DNA of 64,000 bases, taken from the NCBI GenBank assembly GCA_003248865.1, contig QFPK01000004.1:124001-188000 (forward strand). Direction: 5' to 3'. Below are positions 43,817 through 51,784 of the stretch, one piece after another. Both the position numbers and the translations under genes were made by a program. Source of the DNA: Sphingomonas sp. (lineage in GTDB: Bacteria; Pseudomonadota; Alphaproteobacteria; Sphingomonadales; Sphingomonadaceae). How positions within the stretch are numbered: position 1 is the stretch's first letter; every line of letters starts with the position of its first letter. The notes under the pieces were generated by a model. That model saw only the letters and a program-made list of their open reading frames with translations, did not search any database and was not told where the DNA came from.

Positions 43817-44893
43817 ATGAACGTCGCCACCTATCTGGACTGGGCCGCAACCGCCCCGCTTCGCGCCGAAGCCGCCGCCGCCATGGCGGATGCGGCGGCG
43901 CGGCTGGGCAGCGGCGAATGGGCCAATCCGTCGTCGGTGCATGGCCCCGGCCGTGCCGCGCGCCGCGCGCTGAACGCCGCGCGGGAGGGGATCGCCGGCT
44001 TTTTCCGCGTGCCCGCCGACAGCCTGATCTTCACCAGCGGCGGAACGGAGGCGCTGGCGCTGGCGCTGAACGGCGCCACAGCCAGCGTGCGGCTGGTGGG
44101 CGCGACGGAACATCCGGCCGTGCTGGAGGCCGCGTCGGGCGCGGCGCGGATTACGGTGGACGCCGAGGGGCAGGCACAGTTGCCCGAGATTCCGGCTAGC
44201 GCGCTGGTTGCCATCCAGCATGCCAACAACGAGACGGGCGTGGTGCAGGACATGGCCGCGATCGTGGGCGCTGTGCATGGGGCGCACGCGCGGCTGCTGG
44301 CGGATTGCGTGCAGTCCGCGGGCAAATTGCCGATCCCGGCTGCCGATTTCGTTGCCGTTTCCGCCCACAAGTTGGGCGGGCCGATGGGAGTCGGTGCGCT
44401 GATCGTGCGTTGCAAGGATGATTTCCGGCCCGTGCAGAAGGGCGGCGGGCAGGAACAGGGCTGGCGCGGCGGCACCGAGAATCTGATCGGCATCCTGGGC
44501 TGGGCTGCCGCGCTGCAGGCGTGGGATTCGGCATTCCCCGCCCGTGCCGCCGAATTGCAGGCACTGCTGGAGCGCGAGGCGATGGCGCTGGGGGCGCTGG
44601 TGAACGGGGCAGGCACGGCCCGGTTGCCCACCATTTCCAGCCTGCACCTGCCAGGCGTGCCGGCCGCCACCCAGCTGATGCAGCTGGACATGGCCGGGAT
44701 CGCGGTGTCGCAGGGGTCGGCCTGTTCCTCCGGCACGCTCAAATCTTCCCCAACGCTGGAGGCGATGGGGCTGGCGGAGGCGGCGGGCCAGTCGCTGCGC
44801 ATCTCCACCGGCTGGGCCACGACCGAGGCGGACATCGCCCGCTTCCTCGCTGCCTATGCTCCGCTCGCCCGGCGCGCACGACATGCAGCCTGA
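43817..44893 (+). CDS. Cysteine desulfurase family protein (first of two)
   Basis: A PLP-dependent class V aminotransferase-fold enzyme that removes sulfur from cysteine as an enzyme-bound persulfide. The 358-residue protein has the PLP-binding His/Asn region HANNETGVVQD, the Schiff-base Lys in VSAHKLGGPMGVG and the mobile-loop Cys in SQGSACSSGTLKSS, so all catalytic residues are present. It overlaps a second desulfurase gene by 11 bp. It resembles IscS/NifS rather than SufS. No scaffold gene (iscU, sufE, sufBCD) is adjacent. Confidence 0.92.
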   Translation: MNVATYLDWAATAPLRAEAAAAMADAAARLGSGEWANPSSVHGPGRAARRALNAAREGIAGFFRVPADSLIFTSGGTEALALALNGATASVRLVGATEHPAVLEAASGAARITVDAEGQAQLPEIPASALVAIQHANNETGVVQDMAAIVGAVHGAHARLLADCVQSAGKLPIPAADFVAVSAHKLGGPMGVGALIVRCKDDFRPVQKGGGQEQGWRGGTENLIGILGWAAALQAWDSAFPARAAELQALLEREAMALGALVNGAGTARLPTISSLHLPGVPAATQLMQLDMAGIAVSQGSACSSGTLKSSPTLEAMGLAEAAGQSLRISTGWATTEADIARFLAAYAPLARRARHAA

Positions 44894-46010
44894 GATTCTC
44901 GATCTCGACGCGCAGGCGACGAGCCCGCTGAGGCCGGAGGCGCTGGCTGCGATGTTGCCTTGGCTGGAGGGGCGGCACTGGAACCCGCATTCCGCCCATC
45001 GCGGCGGACGGCTGGCGAAGGCGGGGCTGGAAACCGCGCGCGGCCGGGTTGCGGCGAGGCTGGGTCGGCCCGCGAAGGGGCTGATCTTCACCTCGGGGGC
45101 GACGGAATCCAACAATCTGGCGCTGAAAGGCGTGATGGAGCTGGCGGCGGGCAAGCGGCTTGTGACGTTTGCGCCCGAACATAGTTGTGTGCTGGAATCT
45201 GCTCGGCACCTGCAGGCGCTGGGCGGGGCCGTGACCATCCTGCCGATCCTGCCCGATGGGCTGCCGGATCGTGCCGCCTATACCGCCGCGCTGGCGGGGG
45301 GTGATGTCGCGCTGGTGTCGGCGATGTGGGTCAACAATGAGATCGGCAGCATCTGGCCCATCGCGGACCTAGCCGACGAGGCCCATGCCGCCGGCGCGCT
45401 GTTCCACACCGATGCCGCGCAGGCGTTCGGCAAGCTCGATCTGTCGGGTGCTGATTATGACCTGATCTCGCTGTCGGCACACAAGGTCGGCGGGCCAAAG
45501 GGTATCGGCGCATTGTGGCTGAAGCCTGGCGTGGCCGTCTCCCCGCTGCTGGATGGCGGCGGGCAGGAGGCGGGCCTGCGCTCCGGAACCCAATCGCCCG
45601 CGCTGGCGGCCGGGTTCGGCGCTGCGGCCGATCTGGCCGATCCCGCTACGGCGCTGCCCGCCGCACAGGCGCTGATGCAGCGCGCGCTGGCGGCGCTGGC
45701 GGACGTGCCGCACGGCATCAACGGCCCCGATCCGCTGGGCGGGCAGCGTTGGCCCGGCAACCTCTCCGTCACCTTCCCCGGCATCGATGCGTCGCGCCTG
45801 ATCTCGGCGCTGCCCCATGTCGCGCTGTCGTCCGGCTCGGCCTGTTCCTCCGGGTCCGGCAAATCCTCCCATGTGCTGGCGGCGCTGGGCCTGCCCACAC
45901 CGCGCGCCCGCCAGACCTTGCGCCTCGGCTGGCAACCCACCACCTCACCGGACATGCTCGCAGACGCCATGCGCCAGCTCGCGGCGGCCGCGAAAGGCCT
46001 GCAACGATGA
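44883..46010 (+). CDS. Cysteine desulfurase family protein (second of two)
   Basis: A second desulfurase, 375 residues, related to but clearly diverged from the one before it. Key sites are FTSGATESNNLALKG, WVNNEIGSIWP, the Schiff-base Lys in LSAHKVGGPKGIGAL and the active Cys in SSGSACSSGSGKSS. The ATG at 44883 (MQPEILDLDAQATS) begins inside the end of the first gene; its stop overlaps the ferredoxin start (ATGA). The tandem may form a heterodimer or feed different acceptors. Confidence 0.92.
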   Translation: MQPEILDLDAQATSPLRPEALAAMLPWLEGRHWNPHSAHRGGRLAKAGLETARGRVAARLGRPAKGLIFTSGATESNNLALKGVMELAAGKRLVTFAPEHSCVLESARHLQALGGAVTILPILPDGLPDRAAYTAALAGGDVALVSAMWVNNEIGSIWPIADLADEAHAAGALFHTDAAQAFGKLDLSGADYDLISLSAHKVGGPKGIGALWLKPGVAVSPLLDGGGQEAGLRSGTQSPALAAGFGAAADLADPATALPAAQALMQRALAALADVPHGINGPDPLGGQRWPGNLSVTFPGIDASRLISALPHVALSSGSACSSGSGKSSHVLAALGLPTPRARQTLRLGWQPTTSPDMLADAMRQLAAAAKGLQR

Positions 46011-46342
46011 CGCATGTGCGCTTCCTGACCGCGGGCGGCGCCCTCGCCGCAGAGGCGGATGCCGCCCCCGGCTCCGGCCTGTTGGACCTCGCCCAGTCGC
46101 TGGGCCTGCCGCTGGAAGGCACCTGCGAGGGTGCCATGGCCTGTTCCACCTGCCATGTGATCCTGCCGCCGGAGCTGTTCCGCGCGCTGCCGCCGCCCAG
46201 CGACCATGAAGAGGATATGCTGGATTTCACCGCGCACGTCACCGCGACCAGCCGCCTTGCCTGCCAGGTGATGATCCCCGCCGAACCCGCCGAAATCAGC
46301 ATCCATCTGCCGCCCGGCCATCAGGACATGCGCGGGCGGTAG
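46007..46342 (+). CDS. 2Fe-2S ferredoxin
   Basis: An adrenodoxin-type ferredoxin of 111 residues. The cluster ligands are CEGAMACSTCHVIL (three Cys) and the distal Cys in RLACQVM. SDHEEDMLDF is typical of the ISC-associated ferredoxin. The start overlaps the second desulfurase stop by four bases, so it is translationally coupled. It likely donates electrons for iron-sulfur cluster or sulfur chemistry. Repeat element copy B follows 15 bp after its stop. Confidence 0.93.
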   Translation: MTHVRFLTAGGALAAEADAAPGSGLLDLAQSLGLPLEGTCEGAMACSTCHVILPPELFRALPPPSDHEEDMLDFTAHVTATSRLACQVMIPAEPAEISIHLPPGHQDMRGR

Positions 46343-46357
46343 CCGGAGAGGGTGAAC

Positions 46358-46543
46358 GCAGGGGCTCTGCCCCTGCACCCCGGCAGGAAGGTGACCCTCC
46401 TGCACCTCCATAAGTTTTGGGAAGAGGCCCCCGTCGAGTGACGGTTGGGCTCAACCCTTGCTCTGATGGGGCCTCTTCCCAAAACTTCGGGGGTCAAGGG
46501 GCGTCACGCCCCTTGTGGGGGTGCAGGGGGGAAAGCCCCCTGC
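46358..46543. repeat. Multi-hairpin intergenic element, copy B
   Basis: A 186-bp element between the ferredoxin and amn genes with the same five-hairpin plan as copy A (39861-40046). The cores share a 49-bp identical stretch in direct orientation (starting GGTGACCCTCCTGCACCTCC at 46391). The outer hairpins match copy A only when it is reversed: the left one, GCAGGGGCTCTGCCCCTGC, equals the complement of copy A's right one. The central stem here is 20 bp. It may end the desulfurase-ferredoxin transcript. Confidence 0.85.
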
Positions 46544-46601
46544 CTTCATCCCGCAACGTCCACCCCCTAGCGTGCAGGGCGCGCTGGTGGCATAGGGGGG
46601 G

Positions 46602-48059
46602 ATGACAATGCATAAAGAAGAAGCAGGGCGGCTGGTCGATGAACTGGCTGCAATTCATGAAGGCTCCGTTGAAAATCTCCGCGCTGGGCTGAAGCGGTTT
46701 CTGGAGGGGGGAGCGCCCCCGACGGCGGAAGAGCGGGCCGCGGGCCTGTTCGCCTATCCCGAACTGGTGCTGGACTGGGCGGCGCCCGATGGCGTGCCGC
46801 GTTTCAGCCGGGCCTTTGCGCGGCTGGTGGCGCCGGGCCGCTATGCCGTGACGCTGACGCACCCCAACTGGTTCCGCCGCTATCTGGTGGAGCAGATCTC
46901 TCTGCTGCTGCGCGATTATGATGCGAAGCTGTCGGTGCGGGCCTCGGCTGTCGAGATTCCCTTCCCCTATGTGCTGGACGGCGCGAAGGATCTGGTGCTG
47001 GACGCGACCGCTGCCAAGGAACTGGCGCGGCACTTTCCCACCACGGAGCTGAAGCATATCGGCGACGAGCTGGTGGACGGGCTGTGGCAGCAGGAGGCAG
47101 ACGAGCCGCGCCCGCTGGCGCTGTTCGACGGGCCGCGTACGGATTTCTCCCTGGCGCGGCTGAAGCATTATACCGGCGCGCCGGCGCACCACACGCAGAA
47201 CCATATCCTGTTCACCAATTACCACCGCTATGTGGATGAGTTCATCCGCTGGGCCTGTGCGGAGCTGGGGAAGCCGGGCAGCCGCTACACGCACCTCAGC
47301 TGCTCGGGCGGGGCGCTGCTGGATGCGGCGACGGCCTCGCCGGAAGCGGCGCAGGGCGATGGCAGCTGGCGCAAGCACCAGATGCCGGCCTGGCATCTGA
47401 TGGCGGCAGATGGCGCGGGCGTCAGCCTGGTGAACATCGGGGTGGGGCCCTCCAACGCCAAGACCATCACGGACCATCTGGCGGTGCTGCGCCCGCAGGC
47501 CTGGCTGATGATCGGCCATTGCGGCGGCCTGCGCCCCAGCCAGACCATCGGCGACTATGTGCTGGCCCATGCCTATCTGCGCGACGACCATGTGCTGGAC
47601 GACATGCTGCCGCCGGAAATACCCATTCCCGCGATAGCAGAAGTGCAGCTGGCGCTGTCTGCCGCCGCGCGGCAGGTGACGGGGCTGGATGCGGAGGAGC
47701 TGAAACCGCGCCTTCGCACCGGCACGGTGGTGACGACGGACGACCGCAACTGGGAGCTTCGCTTCGGGCTTTCCGCGCGGCGCTTCAACCAGAGCCGGGC
47801 GGTGGCCGTGGATATGGAAAGCGCGACCATTGCGGCGCAGGGCTATCGCTTCCGCGTGCCCTACGGGACGCTGCTGTGCGTGTCCGACAAGCCGCTGCAT
47901 GGCGAGATCAAGCTGCCGGGGCAGGCGAACCGCTTCTACGAGGGGGCCATTTCGGAGCATCTGCAGATCGGCATCGTGGCCGTGGAGATGCTGCGCGCCG
48001 AGGGCGGGCGGGTACACAGCCGCAAGCTCCGGGCGTTCGACGAGCCGCCGTTCCGCTAG
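46602..48059 (+). CDS. amn: AMP nucleosidase
   Basis: Hydrolyses AMP to adenine and ribose-5-phosphate. The 485-residue protein has the AMP-nucleosidase-specific N-terminal domain (MTMHKEEAGRLVDELAAIHE onward) and a C-terminal phosphorylase domain with IGVGPSNAKTITDHLAVLRP and IGHCGGLRPSQTIGDYVLA. AVDMESATIAAQGYRFRVPY is the substrate pocket. Length is normal. The ATG at 46602 and one at 46608 are both possible. It ends 171 bp before the pectin operon. Confidence 0.95.
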   Translation: MTMHKEEAGRLVDELAAIHEGSVENLRAGLKRFLEGGAPPTAEERAAGLFAYPELVLDWAAPDGVPRFSRAFARLVAPGRYAVTLTHPNWFRRYLVEQISLLLRDYDAKLSVRASAVEIPFPYVLDGAKDLVLDATAAKELARHFPTTELKHIGDELVDGLWQQEADEPRPLALFDGPRTDFSLARLKHYTGAPAHHTQNHILFTNYHRYVDEFIRWACAELGKPGSRYTHLSCSGGALLDAATASPEAAQGDGSWRKHQMPAWHLMAADGAGVSLVNIGVGPSNAKTITDHLAVLRPQAWLMIGHCGGLRPSQTIGDYVLAHAYLRDDHVLDDMLPPEIPIPAIAEVQLALSAAARQVTGLDAEELKPRLRTGTVVTTDDRNWELRFGLSARRFNQSRAVAVDMESATIAAQGYRFRVPYGTLLCVSDKPLHGEIKLPGQANRFYEGAISEHLQIGIVAVEMLRAEGGRVHSRKLRAFDEPPFR

Positions 48060-48068
48060 GCCGCAGTT

Positions 48069-48103
48069 GCCCGCGCGTCAGGGCAGTGACCTGACACGCG
48101 GGC
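48069..48103 (+). terminator. Terminator hairpin after amn
   Basis: GCCCGCG and GTCAGG pair with CCTGAC and CGCGGGC, giving a long GC-rich stem with one unpaired base on each side and a 7-nt loop. It starts 10 bp after the amn stop and ends 26 bp before the pectin operon promoter, insulating the two. Confidence 0.65.
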
Positions 48104-48128
48104 TCGGCACGTCTTGCCGTTCCATCTA

Positions 48129-48157
48129 TTGACACCGGTTACCAAAGCGTCGATGCT
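48129..48157 (+). promoter_or_regulatory. Predicted promoter of the hydratase-TRAP operon
   Basis: A perfect -35 TTGACA (48129-48134) and, 17 bp on, GATGCT (48152-48157, 3 of 6 matches to TATAAT). The -35 overlaps the palindromic operator at 48130-48143, so regulator binding would block polymerase. Confidence 0.55.
48130..48143 (+). promoter_or_regulatory. LacI-type operator O1
   Basis: TGACACCGGTTACC, centred on CG as usual for LacI-family sites. It lies 88 bp before the hydratase start and overlaps the -35 element. The reverse complement of the same 14-mer occurs before kduI (57715-57728). Confidence 0.8.
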
Positions 48158-48230
48158 TGGCTGCAAAGAGACGGGGAGGTTTCGTGACGGACAATATGGC
48201 CGGTGCGCCGCAGCACGGGAAAAAGAGCTG

Positions 48231-49022
48231 ATGGCCGATGCGCCCGCCCCCGATCTTCGTGTCGCGACCTTTGTTGCCGCCCGCCGTGCGGCACAGGCTG
48301 TGCCGTCGTATCCAGGCGCTTATCCGGCCTCCGAGGCGGAGGCCTATGCCCTTCAGGCGGAGGCGATCGCGCTGTGGGGCGATGCCGTTGCCGGCTGGAA
48401 GGTTGGGCTGATCCAGCCGCCTTTTGCCGCCGAGCTGGATCGCAGCCGCCTGTTCGGGCCCATCTTTGCTGGCCATGTGGTGACGGTGGGTGATGGCCCT
48501 GCGACATTTCCCTGCATTCCGAACGGCTTCGCGGCCGTGGAAGCCGAATATGTGCTGAAACTGGGCGCCGATGTACTGCCCTCCGAAGGCTGGACGCCGG
48601 AGCGTGCGGCCCCGCTGGTGAGTGCGGTGTATGTGGGCGTGGAACTGGCGGGCAGCCCTTTCCCGGGGATCAACGATCATGGTCCGCTCGTCACCATTTC
48701 CGATTTCGGCAACAATGCCGGGTTGATCCTTGGGGCGGAGCTTGGAGGGCTCGATGCGCTGGACAGCCATCGCTGTTCGATGTGGGTCGACGGCGTGAAG
48801 ATCGCTGACGGCGGTGCCCACATGATTCCCGGCGGGCCGCTGGGGTCTCTGGTGGAACTGTTGAACCACAATGGCCGCATGGGCAGCACGCTGCCGGCCG
48901 GAACGCTGGTTTCCACCGGTGCTGCCACCGGTGTCCACCAGGTGTGGATCGGGCAATCCGCCGTGGCCGATTTCGGGGCCGATGGCCGAATTTCGGTGTC
49001 CATGCTGGAGGCCTCGGCGTGA
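48231..49022 (+). CDS. 2-keto-4-pentenoate hydratase / FAH-superfamily enzyme
   Basis: A 263-residue enzyme of the MhpD/HpaH hydratase-decarboxylase group. AGWKVGLIQPPF near residue 47 and metal ligands E-x-E (AVEAEYVLKLG) plus a third Glu in YVGVELAGSPF match the family's divalent-metal site; the C-terminal GGPLGSLVELLNHNGRMG and STGAATGVH are also typical. Classical members hydrate enol products of aromatic ring cleavage, yet this gene heads a pectin-related TRAP operon with an operator in its promoter. A role on an unsaturated or 2-keto-3-deoxy uronate intermediate is an inference. The ATG at 48231 is used; the next gene starts in its stop (GTGA). Confidence 0.82.
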   Translation: MADAPAPDLRVATFVAARRAAQAVPSYPGAYPASEAEAYALQAEAIALWGDAVAGWKVGLIQPPFAAELDRSRLFGPIFAGHVVTVGDGPATFPCIPNGFAAVEAEYVLKLGADVLPSEGWTPERAAPLVSAVYVGVELAGSPFPGINDHGPLVTISDFGNNAGLILGAELGGLDALDSHRCSMWVDGVKIADGGAHMIPGGPLGSLVELLNHNGRMGSTLPAGTLVSTGAATGVHQVWIGQSAVADFGADGRISVSMLEASA

Positions 49023-50011
49023 GCGCGGTGCTGACGCGCCGGGCGCTGCTGGGTTCGGGCATTGCCGCCACGGCCGCCCTTGCCGCCCCGCACGCTGCGG
49101 AACCCACGCTGCGGCTGGATGCGGTGGACGTGCATCCGCCCGGCTATCCCACGGTCGAAGCCGTAAAGTGGATGGGCGAGGAGCTGGCCCGCGAAACGGG
49201 CGGACGAATCCGTATCCGGCAGTTCCCCTCCGGCCAGCTGGGCGCGGAGGATGATACGCTGGGCTTCGCCCGCTATCATGCGATCCATTTCTGCCGGGTG
49301 GCGGTGGCGGCGCTGAACAACCCCTTCCCCGAAACCCGGGCGCTGGCGCTGCCCTATGCCTTCCGCTCGACAGAGCATATGCGCCATGTGGTGGACGGCC
49401 CCATCGGCACCGAACTGCTGAATGTGTTCGAAGGGCGCGGGCTGGTCGGCCTTGCCTATTATGATGCCGCGCCTCGCAGCTTCTACAATATCCGGGGGCC
49501 GATTGAGACGCCGTCCGATCTCGCGGGGCTGAAGATTCGCAGCCCGCTGTCCGACATGGTGCTGGAAACGCTGGCGGCGATGGGCGCCAACCCCACACCG
49601 CTGTCGTTCGGGGGGGTGTTCTCCGCGCTGGAAACCCATCTGATCGACGGGGCCGAGAACAATCTGCCCAGCTTCGAGAGCAGCCGCCATTTCGAGACGG
49701 CGCGCTTCTGGTCCGAAACGGAGCACAGCTTCAGCCCGGACGCGCTGCTGATGTCGAAGACGGCGTTCGACGCGCTGGCACCCGGCGACCGCGAGCTGCT
49801 GAAGGATGTCGCCCGCCGCTCGGTGCAAGTGATGCGGCAGAGCTGGGACGCCCGCGTGGCGGAGGCGCGGCGGGTGGTGCTGGAGGCCGGGGTGGCGATC
49901 AACCGGCCCGATCCGGCGCCCTTTGTCGCTGCGGTGGCGCCGGTGGTGAAGCGCTACACCGCCGATCCCGTGCTGGGGCGTCTCTATTCCCGAATCCAGG
50001 CGGAGGGTTGA
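49019..50011 (+). CDS. TRAP transporter substrate-binding protein (DctP family)
   Basis: Periplasmic receptor of the TRAP importer. The GTG at 49019 overlaps the hydratase stop and gives 330 residues with a twin-Arg-like signal (LTRRALLGSGIAATAALA). The mature part has RQFPSGQLGAEDDTLGF, then LAGLKIRSPLSD, whose Arg is expected to bind the substrate carboxylate. SFGGVFSALETHLIDGAENN is typical of DctP. Context predicts a hexuronate or short unsaturated uronide as ligand. Confidence 0.92.
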   Translation: MSAVLTRRALLGSGIAATAALAAPHAAEPTLRLDAVDVHPPGYPTVEAVKWMGEELARETGGRIRIRQFPSGQLGAEDDTLGFARYHAIHFCRVAVAALNNPFPETRALALPYAFRSTEHMRHVVDGPIGTELLNVFEGRGLVGLAYYDAAPRSFYNIRGPIETPSDLAGLKIRSPLSDMVLETLAAMGANPTPLSFGGVFSALETHLIDGAENNLPSFESSRHFETARFWSETEHSFSPDALLMSKTAFDALAPGDRELLKDVARRSVQVMRQSWDARVAEARRVVLEAGVAINRPDPAPFVAAVAPVVKRYTADPVLGRLYSRIQAEG

Positions 50012-50015
50012 TCCG

Positions 50016-50507
50016 ATGCAGAGACCTTCCTTCAGCCATGCGCTGGACCGGCTGGAATCCGCCTGTCTGGCGGGGGCCGGGCTCACGCTGGTGTCCATCG
50101 CGCTGTTGCAGGCCTGGCAGGTGTTCGGCCGCTATGTGCTGAACGCCTCTCCGGGCTGGACGGAGCCTGTGGCGCTGATCCTGATGGGGCTGACGGTGAT
50201 GCTGGGCGCGGCCGTGGCGGTTCGGCACGAAAGCCATTTCCGGTTCGGCATGATCGCGGAGGGCGGAACGCCCGCGCGTCGCGCGGCGCTGACACTGATG
50301 GCCCGGGTGATCGCGGCGGCCTGCGGACTGCTGATGGCGGTTTACGGCACCCAGCTGATGCTGGACGACTGGGCGGTGCCGATGGCGGGCGCCGGCCTGC
50401 CGTCGGGCCTGCGTTTCCTGGGGCTGGCGCTGGGCGGGCTGCTGATCCTGATCTTCGCGGTGGAGCGGATCGTGGGCGGTGGCCCCAAGCCGGTGGAGGC
50501 CGAATGA
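50016..50507 (+). CDS. TRAP transporter small permease (DctQ family)
   Basis: A 163-residue four-helix membrane protein. Helix 1 (LAGAGLTLVSIALLQAWQVF) leads to the conserved GRYVLNASPGWTEPVALILM, and helices 3 and 4 end in GLALGGLLILIFAVERI. It lies 4 bp after the binding-protein gene and overlaps the large permease start by four bases (ATGA). Confidence 0.9.
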   Translation: MQRPSFSHALDRLESACLAGAGLTLVSIALLQAWQVFGRYVLNASPGWTEPVALILMGLTVMLGAAVAVRHESHFRFGMIAEGGTPARRAALTLMARVIAAACGLLMAVYGTQLMLDDWAVPMAGAGLPSGLRFLGLALGGLLILIFAVERIVGGGPKPVEAE

Positions 50508-51784
50508 TGGCTGTGTGGACCCTGTTCCTTGTATTTGCGGCCGCCCTGCTGCTGGGTGTGCCTGTCGGCTTTGCGCTGCTCACCTCGTGCATTGCGACTG
50601 CGCTGGTGCTGGGCCTGCCGCTGATCGCGATCTTCCTGAAGATGGGATCGGATGTGGGCAGCGTGGCGCTGCTGGCGATTCCGCTGTTCATCTTCACCGG
50701 CGAACTGATGCTGCGCGGCGGGCTTTCGGATCGGATGATCGCGCTGGCGACCGCGCTGGTCGGCCATGTGAAGGGCGGGCTGGGGCAGGTGGCTGTCGTC
50801 GGCTCTACCCTGTTCGGCGGGGTGTCCGGCTCTGCCATCGCGGACGTGTCAGCCGTTGGCGGCACCATGATCCCGCAGATGGTGAAGAAGGGCTATGGCG
50901 CGGATTTCGCCGTGAACGTGACGATCACGGCCGCGCTGGTGGCGCTGCTGGTGCCGCCGTCGCACAACATGATCCTTTATTCGGCGGCGGCCGGTGGGCG
51001 GATTTCCATCACCGACCTGTTTGCCGCCGGGCTGCTTCCGGCGGGGCTGCTGGCGGTCACGCTGATGATCACCACCTGGCTGATCGCGCGCAAGCGCGGC
51101 TATCCCGCGCTTGCTTTCCCCGGCTGGCGCGCTGTGGCGCGCACCGGGGTCGCCGCCATTCCCGGGCTGATGCTGGTGATGATCATCTTCGTGGGCATCC
51201 GCGCCGGCATCTTCACGGCGGTGGAATCGGCCTCCATCGCGGTGGTCTATGCCACCCTTATCACCGGCCTCGTCTATCGGCAGCTGGGCTGGGCTTCGTT
51301 CGTGAAGGCGGCGACCGGGGCGGCGGGCACGGCGGCGCGGGTGCTGTTCGTGATCGGCGCGGCGGGGGCCTTCGGCTGGCTGATGGCGCTGCTGGAAATC
51401 CCCTCTGCCATGGTGGATCTGCTGCAGGGCGTGACGGAACAGCCGGTGGTCGTGCTGCTGCTGATCATCCTGATCCTGCTGGTGCTGGGCACCTTCATGG
51501 ATATGGCGCCGCTGCTGATCATCGGCACGCCGATCTTTCTACCGGTGGTGAAGGCCTATGGGATTGACCCTGTTCACTTCGGCGTCATCATGATCCTCAC
51601 ATGCGGAATCGGGTTGATCACCCCTCCGGTGGGATCGGTGTTGTTCGTGGGTACGGGGATTGCGAAGGTGCCAGTGGAAACGGCGATGAAGACGATCTGG
51701 CCCTTCTATGCGGCCTGCATGATCGTTCTGCTGCTGGTGACGTTCATTCCCCAGCTGTCGCTTGCGCTTCCCGGCCTTCTGTAG
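50504..51784 (+). CDS. TRAP transporter large permease (DctM family)
   Basis: The sodium-coupled translocation subunit, 426 residues and about 12 helices. Conserved segments include the helical hairpin ALLAIPLFIFTGELMLRGGL, GVSGSAIADVSAVGGTMIP, LVPPSHNMILYSAAAGG and CGIGLITPPVGSVLFVGTGI. It overlaps the small permease gene upstream. The following DUF6807 gene begins 23 bases before its stop. Confidence 0.94.
   Translation: MMAVWTLFLVFAAALLLGVPVGFALLTSCIATALVLGLPLIAIFLKMGSDVGSVALLAIPLFIFTGELMLRGGLSDRMIALATALVGHVKGGLGQVAVVGSTLFGGVSGSAIADVSAVGGTMIPQMVKKGYGADFAVNVTITAALVALLVPPSHNMILYSAAAGGRISITDLFAAGLLPAGLLAVTLMITTWLIARKRGYPALAFPGWRAVARTGVAAIPGLMLVMIIFVGIRAGIFTAVESASIAVVYATLITGLVYRQLGWASFVKAATGAAGTAARVLFVIGAAGAFGWLMALLEIPSAMVDLLQGVTEQPVVVLLLIILILLVLGTFMDMAPLLIIGTPIFLPVVKAYGIDPVHFGVIMILTCGIGLITPPVGSVLFVGTGIAKVPVETAMKTIWPFYAACMIVLLLVTFIPQLSLALPGLL

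Noticed and set aside
48923..48936. TGCCACCGGTGTCC inside the hydratase gene, a possible auxiliary operator about 790 bp from O1 (like lacO2)
   Set aside because: It matches the ideal palindrome at 12 of 14 bases, but an equally good match (TTACACCGGTGGCA at 33084-33097) lies in the unrelated PEP-CTERM gene. Scores at this level therefore occur by chance.
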